A model generated the notes under the pieces. It was not told where the DNA came from and searched no databases. It saw only the letters and a list, made by a program, of their open reading frames with translations. From Brevipalpus yothersi (taxonomy: Eukaryota; Arthropoda; Arachnida; Trombidiformes; Tenuipalpidae), in the NCBI GenBank assembly GCA_003956705.1, contig QZCP01000801.1, positions 45,078 to 109,077 of the forward strand: a stretch of DNA of 64,000 bases, in the 5' to 3' direction. Shown here one piece after another: positions 1-14,900 of the stretch; positions within the stretch are counted from its first letter, which is position 1; the number at the start of each line of letters is the position of its first letter. The translations under genes were made by a program, and so were the position numbers.

Positions 1-45
<45 letters not shown>

Positions 46-810
46 CCAAGGGAAAAAGGGTGAAGAGGAGGAGTTACGGTGTCCTCCGTTTGTGACCTCG
101 TTTCTAGTTCATTCAGAAAACTGTGTGAGAACAGCCTACAATGCGGAAGTGGAGAAGATGAAAGAAGACGATGAAAGATTTTGTAGTAAAAATGGGGAAT
201 GCCAAAGGCTGATGCTTTTCTCTCTCTTTCTCTCTTTCTCTCTTTCTCTCTTTCTCTCTTTCTCTCTCTCTTTGTCAATACAATTCCGAAAGAATGAGAA
301 AGAGAAACTAGATCATCACGCGAACTCTATGCGATATGAGACCTGATTTCGCATTGGTTCTGCTCGGTGACCTGACTAGTATCATCTTACGTATTTCATT
401 CACTCTTATGCAATGATGATGATGATCTATTTTTAGAAATAGCCCAAAATAAAATAGCTATGGACGTGATGATATTGTACACGCTTCTGGGCGAAAAAGC
501 TTTATATTCATTGCTTATGAATATATGCTCATTGAGATTGGGATCAATCTTTCCTCTTGATTATTGGATCCACAGAAAACTATAGCCACTAAAACAAGAA
601 TGATTTAGGTTTGTCTTAGCGATGAAAAGGACTTACAAAAAGCTTTTCTCCTAGTCAAATGCCATGAAATAGTTCTAATGAGAATAATTATCAACGAATT
701 GCATCATCGGGAGCTGTACTAGTATTATTATTGCTGTACAGGTATTGGCTCTGATTTGTGTTCTTTCATGCAAATCCATCTTCTCATCCAGCCCAAAGCA
801 TCGGAGAGAA

Positions 811-852
811 ATGGAAGAGAGAGAAAGAAAGAAAGAGGAAGAGAAAGAAAGA

Positions 853-906
<54 letters not shown>
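811..906. repeat. (GA)n/(GAAA)n microsatellite
   Basis: Purine-only tract that shifts from GAAA-type units to pure GA; it creates overlapping open frames of Arg-Glu or Leu-Ser on both strands that are not genes. Confidence 0.9.
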
Positions 907-1802
907 TCAATTCTGAAAGCAATCAAATCTTGGCAGATCAGCAATGTTAATCAGCATTGAAAGGCCAACCATTTACGTTGCTACGAGGGAAAACATTTGC
1001 ATTCAACCTTCACTGTCAATTGGATTACTTTATTTAGCTTATTCTGAAGTCTACACATTTTGCATTATTCTGGATTCCAACTTTTTCACAGATCAAACAT
1101 TCATCTTGTAATTCCATCTCCACCAACAAAACTTTGAATCAATAAGCTTTTAATCTTTCCTGCAATTCTCTTATTTTTCTGGAAATTGCTTTGTTTTTTC
1201 TTTTTATTTTCATTTCTCGCTCTTTTGCACCCTTCTTGACTGTTTACCACAGTAAACTATTGCTTTTGTCTCATTAACCTTCTTATTTTGGCCCATTAAA
1301 AACATTGATGATCAGAAATGAAGAGGAAGAAAAGAGAGAGAAAGAGAAAGAGAGAGAGAGAGAGAGCAGAAAAAATCCCAAGATGAGGCAGGTCCAAATG
1401 TCAAAGAGTAAGAGGTCATATAATCTAAAAATAGCAAATTATCCGGAGCTCGTTCAAATAGGCAAGAGAGCAAAGGCGAATGTTGCTCCAGAAGATTTTC
1501 TTTGGATGATTTTCTCCAACTTTAATTCTTCTCTCTCCCGCCTGCATTCCCAGTGATTATCGATCCAGCTTTTTCTCTTTCTCTTTCCTTCTCTCTCTCC
1601 ATCCTCATCCAACGATCGATCCTCTTTCTCTCTCTCTCTCTCTCTCTTCCAGAATCCACTTGTTTCCACAGGCTGCTCTCTCTTACTTTGCCTTTGGATC
1701 GAGGTTTCCCATTGACGTAGAGATGATGATGCGGATTCCGAAATAACATGCTCGGTCAATGTAAGTGAGAGAAAGAGAGATGCTAAAGGTAAGAATAGTG
1801 AG

Positions 1803-1837
<35 letters not shown>

Positions 1838-2421
1838 TGGGGAAGCTCGAGGCAAAAGAGTTTCTCGAATCTCATCCTCTGATATTGTGAGTGAGACAAC
1901 CGGGCCACAGAGAAATAGTTGTACGAGAGAGACGGCCAAAAGTGTGTATAGTATAGTGAATTCTTTCGACGATTCTCATCAAATCATCCACAGTCTTGAT
2001 CAAGAGCATTTCTCTCTTCTCTCTTCTTGTGTATGTGTGTGTCAGGAACACTTTATGCGTGATTGTCTGTTGGACATTTTCCACATTCAAGGATCCACTA
2101 CATCGAATCTGACCACATCATTTGGTATCAAGAGAAGAAAAAATTATTTCATTTCATTCTTGTTTATATCGAATATTCAATCGTGACACACATACACACC
2201 CACACTCCATTCCATATTCAATATATTAACATTATCATCATCGAAAGATTATTCTCACGGTAACCGTTGATAATACGTGATAATACTGTTTGCAATTTTC
2301 ACCTTATATCAGTGGTGTTACATCATCATTATTCTTCAATGATTGTCATTCTAGTGAATTGTTTTTATCCATACTTATCAGCAATGTCAAACACTATTGA
2401 GCAATAAGGTAAGCAGATTAA

Positions 2422-2482
<61 letters not shown>
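2422..2482. repeat. (CT)n microsatellite
   Basis: About 60 bases of almost pure CT dinucleotides with one interruption near the left end. Confidence 0.95.
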
Positions 2483-2485
<3 letters not shown>

Positions 2486-2538
2486 ATCTTTTTCATTCAT
2501 TTGCATGTCTTACGCCACAATTCATTGGGTTTCAAAGT

Positions 2539-2567
2539 CTTCTTCATGACAACCTGTCATGAAGAAG
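2539..2567. repeat. Perfect 13-base inverted repeat (hairpin)
   Basis: Arms CTTCTTCATGACA and TGTCATGAAGAAG flank a 3-base loop. The stem is perfect and not simple sequence. Confidence 0.85.
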
Positions 2568-3062
2568 AGTGTATAGTTCATGGTCTATATACGTCTTCAT
2601 CGTATTTGCATGATAATCATGCTTACTTTGAGCCCTTTTTTGATATATTCCAGAAACTCATACGTTGCATTATACTTTTTCTCTCCTCCATCACTCACCA
2701 TCTTTAGATTCTGAAAGAATAGAGGAATCCTTTCTCAAATAGAGATTGAAAATATCAAGATATTTAAATACATACTTATAAATATATATCAACAAACACA
2801 ACGAACAACATTTGAGGACATTCAAAATCGAAGCAATAGACAGGGAAAGAGAAGCGATCTTTTTTGATCGATTAATCGAATGAATATAGAATTTGTGCAA
2901 AATTTTGGTGTTAAAAGATTGTTGTTATTGGTGTTGATCATTTTTCTCAATCAGTATTATCCGAATGAGGAGAATCTTGAATTTTGATCATCATCTTTAT
3001 TGGCCATATTATTATTGTTCATTTTTGATCTTTTCTCAAAAAATTTGGATCGGAAGTACGAA

Positions 3063-6000
3063 ATGTGGATCACTCTAATATTCCACAGCTTTCAAGAATC
3101 ATTTTGCACTTCCACATCCGGTCGATATTCATCCTCAACCACATCTCTAGACTGTATCGGTATTCCCAAGATATCCAAAAAGCTATCCCCTTCCGCATCA
3201 TCCTACATACTCCGATCATCATCAACAATCGATTCCAATAGTGATTACTTTAGCTCAAATAAGAGCAAAATACCTTGTCCACGTACTTCATTATCCAATA
3301 TAATCGGTAAAAACGGTGATAAACGATTTTTTGGACGAAAATTTTCTCACAGACATAAGACGAAAAGTTCTAGCGAAATATCATCATCAACATTCGGCTC
3401 ACCAAGCTCCTCAGCTGAGCCATCAGCATCATCTGAGGCCAGTCTACCTGGCTATACTGTATCAATATCTCCCGCATCATCTCCATCTCCATCACTTTCC
3501 CTACCGGAATCATTGCCAACCCAGAAACACTATTCAACAGTATCCACATTAACGGTACCACCAAAAAGTCCAACCAAAAGTGGACATCATCACCACCAAA
3601 GACGCCGACATCATTCACGCCACCATCACCATCGTTCAAATCTACAATCTTGCACAGCATCCAGTGAGACCAATTTATCGGCAACTGTATCCACACACAC
3701 TGAACTGATGGGACATCAACAATTGGAACATAGACCAGATGAGGCTGGACACATTATGGAGCCGACCACTTCGGACACTCGATGCAAATCAGCGGCCACA
3801 AAGTCGACCACAAGTCGAAGTCCATCGCCGATGAGTGGAACTCCATCACCAAGTGGAAGTGCTTCATTGTAAGTACCTTTATTTTATCTTCATTGATTCT
3901 CTTCTCTGGCTATCTTTTCCTTTACTTTTTCTTTCTATTATATCATCAAATGATACATGTATATACCAGTGATACCTCGATATCGATTAAGAAGCATGGT
4001 AAATTGTGTGATATGATAATGGTCTTGAACATCTCAAGAGATTTGGGAAAGCATTTTTTGGATGTGTGAAATTATTGTAATATCGTGTATTACTGATATA
4101 TAAGTGCTTGTATCGATGATCGTTAAAAGAAGGCACATTTGGATTGAATTGAATGATTATTCAAATGTTGACCATGCCTGGGAAGCACTTTGGATGATGA
4201 GAGTTCATTGAATGGTCATTCTTACAGATTTGAGAGGGAATGGAGAGAAAAATAGAGAGAGCGCCCTTAAAGAGAGAGAGATAAAAAGAAAAAAAATCAT
4301 CCGATTGATCATTAATAATCCGATGGCTTGAGGGAATATAGATCCCAGAATAATAGATGAATAGACTGGAGAGATTTGGAATGATTGAGTGGAGAAGGGG
4401 AAGATCATCATTCTGATTTGTCTCTGTGACCTATCAATTCATGGTGATGATGACCACAAGTGGACTTTTTGGGGACGTCATTTCAACTCGAATAGATTCT
4501 TTATGCTTCAACATTTATTTGCCCAGTTCGATACTCTAACGTAATATTGAGAAGATGGAATAAGAAGGAGAAGAATAAGAAGAAGAAAAAAATCAGCAGA
4601 GTTCATCACATTCATATATGTACTCAGTTTATCGAATAGAGAGGTTTCTTATTCGAAGGAATATCACTCTCTTATCATTTCGCATGACTGAAAGTGGTCT
4701 TCAAAATCGAGTATTGACCTGATGCTTATTGGGCGATATTCTTCCAATCCATGAGTGACCAAATGACCGTCCTTGAAGTGTATACCCATAGAAAAAAAGA
4801 TATGATATTATCCAAATATGAAAAGATGAACACAAGTCAAACGATCCATGTTGAAACTATCGAGTAAATGATCGAGAGGCTATGCTTGAGAAGATTACAT
4901 CTAAACATCTGAACAGTAGTCAAAATAAAGTTCTCCTTCTTATTCTCTCTTTCCATCGATAAGATGCATCTCTCTCTCATCATCTTATATCTTATATATA
5001 TAAATAAAAATCCTATTATTCCTTGTATGGCTAGTTGAGTTGAGATTCTTCATGATAATAAGATCCAATAGTTTCCAATCGAACATGAAGCACGTTCCTT
5101 CACGATACTTCTTCATTGATGGCATTTATATAGTTATATATATATTGAGAGAAATATGAAGAGCTTCTCTCTCATCAACCGAAATCGTTTCAAGTTCATG
5201 AACTTTATGATACTCATCGTTAAAATTGTCTATGGGTGGGTGTTTTAGTAGTGTATTATTTGATACGCTAGAGTAAAGAATGGTTAAGATTGTGGAGAGG
5301 TAGAACAGGAGCATGTAACGAAAATTATCCACCAAAGTCATGATTGTTAGTTTAGAGAGAGATAAGTCAAAGACCTTAGTAGTGGCTGTAGTAGCAGTTG
5401 TAGGAGTAACGTGATATCGATATAAATTGTGGTAGTGATATGATATAATTTAAGTTAACATGATCATGTACTGGTTTCACTTGTATCAATTCCAAAAACT
5501 GTTGATAATAGAAGAGAGGGAAAAAGTTCATGAAAGGTTGTATTGGACTTGATTCGTGAAAGTTTTTCGAATATTTTCTCCGGCTTCTCTCATGCTAGCC
5601 CATCCAATGTATTGGTGGTGGCATATGGTGAACTTATGATGACATAAAATAAGTTATGGTTTAATACTAATGAAATCAAACCCTACAAAAATGAGTAGAA
5701 AATGAACAGGAAGAAAGAGAGAGAAAGAATCAGCCATTAGAACCTTGGCAAAAAAGGAACAAAAAAGGCTCCTCGTGTACAAATTATGGTGGTTATAAAG
5801 GTGTATGATTCATTACTCTGAACATTTTAGCTTACACTCCTCATCGCATGTAAAGTGGATTCCCAAGTACACATTATTCATATGCTCCAGACAGAATATC
5901 ATAATCAAGCTATGATAAAATGGAGGCAATTTAATAAGGCAACAGTTCCCATGGTATCAGTGTGAGTATATGGAATTCAAGGTAGAGGTTAGGCAAACAA

Positions 6001-9000
6001 ATTGAATGGATGATTCTGCACAATATTAGTGAGGAACAGTTTTTTCTTTGGCGAGAGAACAAAATTAAGATTCAGGGTGTATTGAGTTCATTGGAATCAT
6101 ATTTCATGAGCAAAACTTCATCATATCAGTTGAAGTACAATAACATCAACAAAACACTCTCTTTTTGCTCAGAAAGACCGATTGGGAAAAAAATGATCAA
6201 AATAACCTTTGTTTTTATTATCACAAAAAAATTCAAATTGTAGAGCAAACTTTCTATGCAATTTGATTATGATTTCTATTTCGAAAATCTAGCCACAGTT
6301 TTCCTCTCAACCTTTATGATAATAAATTGGATGAATGTTGAAATTTCGCAGAATTTTGTGTCATGTATTGGACTAAGAATTGAGTAACGAATTCACCTCC
6401 GAGCGTACGAACTACTTATCCATAGAAATATTATATTATATTCTCGTTGGAAAAAATATGTAGTCAAAAGAATCTTGAGGAGTTGCTAGAATCGTGTCTT
6501 TCTAGCGAGTATAATTTTCAAGGATAGAATTTTCCTGGAATCCTAGAATTTTCATGAATTAAACATTTTGATCATCTCCATTGACACACAATATTCACCC
6601 GCAAAGTATGAGATGACGAACGAGGACTACAGGAATATCTCTCATGTTAAATTTTTTCAAGAAATTTGTTACAATCTTCAACAGAAACTTTCATTTTACT
6701 AACCATGAAAAAGTTAAATCTCTCCACCAAAATCGTCCAAAAACTCGATAATCGGATTACCTTAGACAAAATTATTTTATAAGATTTCCTTTAGAGAACA
6801 TTTCAGTCTAGCGCCAGCTCATTAGTACTCGAATTTTGCATATTCATCCGAATTTCACCTATTTTCTCTCTTCTATGCCTAGAACCTATGAATACTGAGG
6901 TATCTCAGATTGCATCCAAAATGCAGCCTAACCTTACTAAAATTGAGCTCATCATGAATTTCCTGAGAAAAAAAAAGGAAAGAAAATAAAAAAATAGAAA
7001 AATAAATCTGATTCAATATGAACCACTCATAATAATTCTCCCAGAAATGAATGCGATCCCCAGCTAGAGAATAATGTTAAAGAAAGAAAGTACAGTGTAT
7101 TCCGTCATATCAGTTGACTTGATCACCACTTTGTTCATTGCGATTCTTTTAGGTGAACATGTCTTCGAACTTTACCGTCCGAAAAAATCCAGACACCCAC
7201 CATGCACATTGAAAACTGTACATATATTCAGTTACACAATTCCTCGTATCATAAGTTCATTGGCATGAATTGATAGAGTGATTCTTGACCAGTCATGTCA
7301 TCGGCCCTAAGTGTGAACCATTCTTCATTCATCTATCCATCTATCGGAATGAGATATTTCTTCCGTTTTGTCCCTTGTCCTCACTCTTTTATTCTCCATG
7401 TTGTTGGCCTTTGTATGCAAAGTTGTGTGTGTGTGTATATATATATAAAGTTCATTCATTCTTTTTTTAACACATGCACACGAATTTTCTTTTTTTTATT
7501 CTATTCTCTTGCTCAGACCGGCCGATGATCAATCTGGTGGCTCATCATGTTCCAGTTCAGGTGTTGAATTGGAATTCAATCGAAAGTGTACCATAAGTGC
7601 GGACAGTTTACTTCTTCATCCGGACATTCGAGCTGCTGGTTCCAGCTATGAGGACGATGATGATGACGATGATGATGAAGATGAGGATGAGGATGACGAA
7701 GATGAAGATGAAGAGGAAGAAATTGACGATGAAGAAGTGGAAACGGAAGTGAGACAAGATAAAGTGAAAGTAACCAGTAGTAGTAGTAGTGAGAATATTG
7801 TTCCAAGTGATACCATGGTGAGGCCATCGTCATCTTCACATGGAAAGGGTATCACTATCAGTAGTATTAGTAGTAGTAAGAAAGATAGTGAAGCCACTCA
7901 AATTTTGCCCAAATCTTCTTGCCTGGAAGCCCAAAAATGCATCAAATCAGTAACAGGGTATAGTAAAGGAGGTGGATTATTGAATCCAGTTGATTCAAGT
8001 GATGAAAGTAGTCTTGTGAAAAGAAAAATAAGTGGAAGCTTAAGCTCTGATCAGATACATAAGCATATGATGTATCTGGATCAGGTCACTTTAACAACCG
8101 GCACACGAAGTGCATCACCCAAAATGATGATATTCAGCAGAAAGTTTAGAGGTGATAAAAGTGGTACCACATCATCAACCGGTGCCACCGGTAGTAGTAG
8201 TAGTGGTGGCGGTGGATTGAAGGGTTGTTTAACTGGATCAGGATCATTTGATCAAGCCTCAACAAGTAAGGAGAATGTACGACTTGGTCCTGATAATAAT
8301 AATCCACCTTCCAGTGAAAAGCGACGATCTGGGGTGGCCACATCAGTTTTATATGGGACCGGACGAATTGCCCGGCTATTACGACGAACCCATTCCGCTG
8401 GATGTTCCAAAGATGTTCCATCTCATGCTCTGTTTCTTCGTGAAAAGCCTATGGTAAGTGTCTCTGTGTGTGTATATTTATTTTCTTACTGTTAGTTAGA
8501 ATTCGTATTGTTACCATTCTTTTGTGTAACTCGAACAACTCCAGCCAGCATCATTTCTTTGTTCTGTTGGCTCGATTGGTGTAACTATCATATTGAATAG
8601 TTGAGATTTCCAGGGTATTCTGTGGGAAACTTTTGCCCAGAACATTGATGTGTGTTACTTTACTGGTTATATTTGCCCAGATAAATTGATTATTTATTTG
8701 CCAACGGTCCACAGAGTTAGGACGATTAGGGTGTGTTAACATGGATGTAATGATAGACATTCCTGAGAAAAGTGAATGTTACCCACAATGCTTGGCAGTA
8801 TTTCCTAGGAAAAATTCTGGGATTTCTTACTTTTTGCTCCACTGAAAGTTGGATCAATTTTTCTTCAAATAATGATTTATATATATATTTATAAACCAAA
8901 CTAGAATAGAAATGATGATGATGTAAGAGCCAATATATATATTTATCAAAAGGGTCCAGTAAGTAGATCAACAGAGAGAAAAGGAGAGAGAAAGAGAATC

Positions 9001-11853
9001 CTTCATATGGTTAATGTGCCACAATATCACTCAATAGACTGGAATCGGAAACGGAAAAAGAATCACCTAGTATATACGCACATGCATGCATAGTGATGAA
9101 AGTGGTAAAATTGATGGACAAACTTTGCAACTACATGAGTTAGTAGTGGACGACATTTGACTAGATCAGTCATGAAAATGTCATCCATTATTATTGTTTC
9201 TTCAGCTACCCTTACTACTACAGTTACCACTATTTTCATGAAAATAATATTCCTTGTGACAATATGGTTCAGTAATCAATGAACATACATAAAACTACAT
9301 GCACACACATCAAAACGTCTGTCTAGCAAGAGATGTATATATATATCCACACACGGAATGATCCAAAATTGGTGGAGGCGGAATAGCAATTAGATTTGTC
9401 CGAACATATACATGATGATAGAAAGTCAGTAGAGATAATAGTATACTTCTCAATTGACACACATACACAAACATACACACACATACACATGCGAAGATTC
9501 GATTATCTATGGTGTCCAAGAATAGATTGAAAGAGAGAGAGAGAGAAAAAGAGAAGAAGAAGAAGAAAGAGTATAAAAGATCAAGACGAATGGAAAGTGG
9601 GCATCAAGTGGATGGTGAACAGAATGAAAGATCAAGTAAATGGTAGGATTTTATCGAATAGTCATCATCACGATCCTTATTCTATTGAGAATTGAATAAT
9701 GTGGACAAATGATGAGGCCAAGAGTGTTACAAGATTTCTTTTTCCTTCTTTATTTCTATAAATATCTCATACAAACACACATATTATTTTACTGGTTACT
9801 ACTTTCACATTGTATTATTATTTTGTCACCCAAAATAAGAACATATGAGCACAATATATATATATAATCAATGAGAAATCCTATAAAATTTGATTGTTAT
9901 TGAGATGATTTCCTGTGGAACACTCTTGATTGGGATCTGTTTGAATCTGGATAATATCCAAGTATTCTGACACCTCTCAATCATTGAAAATTCTGGATAT
10001 AATGGAACTGATCTCTAAGCTATTCTATACTGTAGTAGAAAAAAAATTCTCATCCAATTTCTTTTCTCTTCTCTTTTTTGCTCTCATTTTTTGTACACAC
10101 ATGCACACAGAAATCTCATCCACCATCTTCACCAACATCCGTGACTAGTGAAACAATTGAGAAGAAGAGAGGCCGAAAATTGGAGGCAAGACTGTAAGTA
10201 TCTTTCAGGATATTCTTTAATTAGAGTTCTCTTTTTGGTAACGATAACGATTCATCATGAAATGAATGTTATCCAATAGTGGAAACTAGAATTCAATTCT
10301 CACTTTGTTTCAATCATCAATCAAAGCACGAATCGTTTGATTCAATCGGAAGGAGAAGAATGGAGAAAAAGAATACATATATATTCTCTCTCCAATCAAA
10401 AAACAGCTCGATATAACTTTTTTCACCTCCCACATCTCCATGGAGTTCAAACCTTTTTTTCCCACCTATGTTACTACTTATATTCCTTTGATTCCAGAAA
10501 AGATCATTGACACCAAGACTTTGGGAAGATTTTTCTTTTCTTTTCATGATTCAATTTGTCCACAAAATAATACAATCATGTCATTGCATAAATTTAAAAG
10601 AGCTACATATACACACACAAACACGCACACCTCAGCCTTCAATGCTGATCAGCATTCAGGAAACTTACTTTTTTCTTCTCTCTCCTCCTCTTGTTAAATA
10701 GGATTCAAGATTTTATCCTGATCCATACACTATTTGACAGTGTTGAATTTTGTTCGTAGGCGTTTTTGATTTCAAATAGGTAAACTTTTTGCATGAGAGA
10801 ATTTAAGCAAATTTTGAAATCTGGTGGAATAATTGGTCAGAGACCTTTCAACCCTAACTATAGTCGATCATTTGATGTGTGGATGCATATAAATGAAAAG
10901 GTAACCCTTTTCGAAATGTGAGATTGTATAATTATTATTGCATATTCTTTTATTTCAAGATTCTTATTCCCTTATTCTCTTTCTCTCCACCTATTCGCAT
11001 GCTCATTTGTATATTGAAATATTCAATCTGTCCTGAGAGCTGTGTTAATGTATTCCCCTTCCAACGCATTGTGATTCCCTATTCCGAGCTTTTGTAACCA
11101 TGAGTGATATTCCATAGAGCTTTCACTCTGAAGTATCTATGATTAAAGTGCATCAGCCTCATGAGAAGAGAAGAGAAAAATCATGATTGAAAAAAGTGAA
11201 GAGATAGAAAAAGAAAGGGAGAAAATTCTCTCAAAAAACCTAGGAGATGATCCCACTTTCTCTCCTCTCTTCCAAGTTCCCATAGAATATGCACCTTTCC
11301 CATGAGATATTGAAAGTTCAATAACTTATATCATGGGTGATCTAGTAAAATTTTTCTCACTACTAAGAAGTACTTAACCCGTAAGCCAGAGGAAAACCAT
11401 TCCGCCGAATGCAATGCATAAAATTACGTTTGAATGACAAGTTATCATAGAATACAAAACATATGTGTATTTCGAAATAGATTTTGATTTTCAAGTTCAA
11501 TCTCTTCCAAGTCAAACCAATATATACACTTGAGTATTGATATTTTACGGGTTTTCACGGTCATTGATCTTCATGAACCATGTTCATACGCTTTCGTCCG
11601 ATAGGATATCCCAATAGTGAAGGGTGTAATAAAATAACGGTCTAGTACATTCTCCGATGAAGCATGCTGACTGGAAGCCCATAATTCAGTCTTATCTAGA
11701 TCATCTGGAGAGGATCTTACACTCTAATCAAGTGAATCTGAGTCATTCATTTCTAAGAAAAAGAGAGAGATGACTTTCAGTGATTGGTTCAATATCAAAT
11801 AGATTATTATATGAACGATTCATCTCAATAGAAATCTTTTTTCAGCATTCTCG

Positions 11854-11903
<50 letters not shown>

Positions 11904-14900
11904 CTTGACTCTTATTCTCGATTGGAATCCTTTCATGACATGAATATGGCTTGTTGCGCAACATTTATCTATCGAGAATATGAACTCTCGGGTGTATTGA
12001 CCAAGATAAGCTTTGAAAAGAGTGGAGCGAGAATAGTGATGATGATACCATCTCATGATATAGGATAAGATTTGGAAAGGCATCTAATTTATCTTATAAG
12101 AGCTCATCGATATTGTATGATTTAGTGAGTTGGAATTCCAAGAAAATCTTATTCTCTTTCTCTTATACGGACACATGCACAAAAATTGTTGGTGAGAAAA
12201 AAATTGAAGAAAAAATCAAAAATTTAGTGGTAAAAGAAATTCTTTCCCATTTTTTATTGGATAAAAGAAATGAAAAATGAACCCTTATAGAAGCATCAAA
12301 AGTGTGTAAAAGTGAGAAAGAGTAAAAAATGTGAAAAAAATTGTGTAAAAATCACAGGATCTATAATTCAGAGGAAATAGTCAATTACTCTTGTCGAGAC
12401 ATATGTTTCACTGATAGTTCTTTCATGTTTCACACACACATACACACAAGTGATATCAAAGTGATAATTCGCTGTATTCTAGGAATTTTTTGTCCAACTC
12501 TTGCTTTTAGTATGGGTAAAAAAGACATAGCCTGAAAGTGCTACAAATAGAGCAACTTTAATAGGATAGTTCACAGGAATTTTGCCAAATTATCTCATTT
12601 TATACACTCACACTACATTGCTCCATTCTTTTCATTTCCATTTTGGACGTATTTAGTTGAAATGATGAAATTCATGGGCACCACATGAATCTAGCTCAAT
12701 ATGACTCTTTTTTCCAAAGTGAGAGAGAGAGAGAGAGAATTTCATTTTAGTAGAGAGAATCATGAATCAAATGAATGTGACGAAAACTTATTGCTCATAT
12801 TTCCAGGAAAATTTCCAAAATTCATACACATACTATTGAGCAACTCGACTATATCGAGTGCTCATCATGTTTCATATATATATATATATATCCTCTATTT
12901 CTCAGGAAAATCTTTCCATTTTATTTATCACATACTATAGGATTTGGATGATTTCTGTGAAATCAAAAATCCTATAATATAATAACTGAAAGATTTCTCG
13001 ATTGTGTCAGAGCATTCCAATACCAATGGTTATTGGGCTGAGAATATTGGTACTACCCTGTACTTGAAGTAGTGCATCAGATCAAAAGCAAAATTTGAAA
13101 ATTTTGTAGTTTCAAAACCATAATATACGTATTGTATCATGAAAATCTATTGTTCACCTATTGTTAGAAATGATAGTTAGGGAATCCACAGCTAAACACA
13201 TTTCCATTTATGATAGCAATCCAGATTGTATTCCTAATAGAATGTGTTATTTAGAGCACCATAAAGAGCTTTACTTTTTAGCATCATTTGATCTTTTTCT
13301 CCGATTAATCGTAAAATTGGTTCCCATTAAGTATGCTCATTGACGTGCTCAATATTCCCAGTTCATCAATACAGACTGTCTTAATGTGATACAAAGCGAA
13401 CAGAAGAAAGAAAGGTTAATTCATGTAGAAAGAGAGGAAGAGCGAGAGAGAGAGAAAGTTAGACAGAATAATTTAGTGGGTGATGAAAAGAATCGAAATG
13501 AGCTCAAGGACTCAACATTATTCACTACGAAGCAATGTATTACTTTGGGGATAAAGTCAATGGGAAAATGGGCAAGAAATGAGTAGAATGAAAGGGAAAT
13601 GATGAAGAATCGGAGATGCTAGCGGATCTTCATCTTCCATGTATGTGTTGTGAAACGTATTACGTATTGGATGAGAGATGTATATTTGAGGAATCAAGCG
13701 GTATTATTCAAGGTTCGATTAGGTGTGTGTGTGTGGGTATAATTTTATACATGGTTTAAGTTGGGGGAAGGGGCTATGATTTGAACAATGATTGATTATA
13801 CATGGTGGATACCTTATAGCACTTTTATCGATTCATTATTTATATATACGAAATTCACTTGGTCACTATAACATTGATGTCATAGTCAGCATAGTTGATC
13901 AATGAAGTTCAAAGGTCACAATTGTTTGGTTGGTAATGGAAATTATCTGTCCCTAAACATTGAACACATGAATAGCTTTCTGCATGATTATTCCGATTTT
14001 TGTTTTCAAAATTTGTAAATTTTGTCACCAAAAACCTTGACATATGTCCATTGGTCATCAATTTTTTTTCTATTTTTTCCCACATCCATGTGTATGTGGT
14101 CTGTTTTTGAATGATTTTCCTCCCCCAGAACAAATATGTGTCCATAGCATACACACACACATGAAAAAATGTGTGAGTTCATGAGATGATGAAATTTGTG
14201 TATCATCATTTCAAAGTTAAAGTTTATTTACCATAGACGCATTGAACCATCCTTCACACCTACACTTTTCTCTTTCATCTTTCATGATGATGAAAATGAT
14301 AGACAGTTTTACCCTTATCACACTACATTATTCATTCATCCAAAGTTATACATAATCTTATCTCACCTTATTTGAACTTTGTTCTCAAATTTTTGAATAA
14401 CTCTCTCTCTCCCAATCCACCAGAGATACACTTCCAATTTTCACGCACACATTATAATTTCACCCTTCTATCAGTGGAATAAGCTCCATGAGAATACTAG
14501 CATACATCTTATTTTCTCATGTCATCCCATGAGACGTATTCTGTTTACTCCAAAAAATACGGAAGTGTTTATCTTATCCAATAGTAAGGTGACGTGAGAC
14601 TGTTTTTGGGTGAATGAAAGAATTGGAAGTATTGCTACTCGGACCGGAATCATCAGATCAGTTGACTTACATTTTCATCTCTCTCTCTCTCTCTCTCTCT
14701 CCCTGTTGATTCACTATTGGAGTGGAAAAATCTCTCTCATCTTATTCACAGAGTATTTTTTGTGTCTACTGATAACAGAAGGAGATGAAGTGTTTCACTT
14801 ACCAGGGATGGGAGAAAGAGAGAGAATGTATCAAGTCGATCGAAACCGATAGAATAGATATTCCATGAGAGAGAAACCGAAAAATTTTGAATGAAGACAT

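Larger units (their letters stand above)
1..3062. other. Microsatellite-rich region upstream of the RGS gene
   Basis: It holds many (GA)n/(CT)n tracts (1-45, 217-272, 811-906, 1321-1367, 1625-1648, 1805-1833, 2422-2482), a CA-rich patch near 2187-2210 and a hairpin at 2539-2567. No coding region is recognisable; open frames are repeat-driven (Leu-Ser or Arg-Glu runs). It may include the promoter and non-coding first exons of the RGS gene. Confidence 0.5.

Noticed and set aside
1454..1939. 161-codon minus-strand open frame
   Set aside because: Length comes from CT/GA repeats without stop codons; composition is repeat-driven.
7576..7897. Minus-strand frames opposite the acidic RGS exon, including a poly-Ser frame
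   Set aside because: Shadow of the GA-rich Asp/Glu codons on the plus strand; no splice signals or domain.
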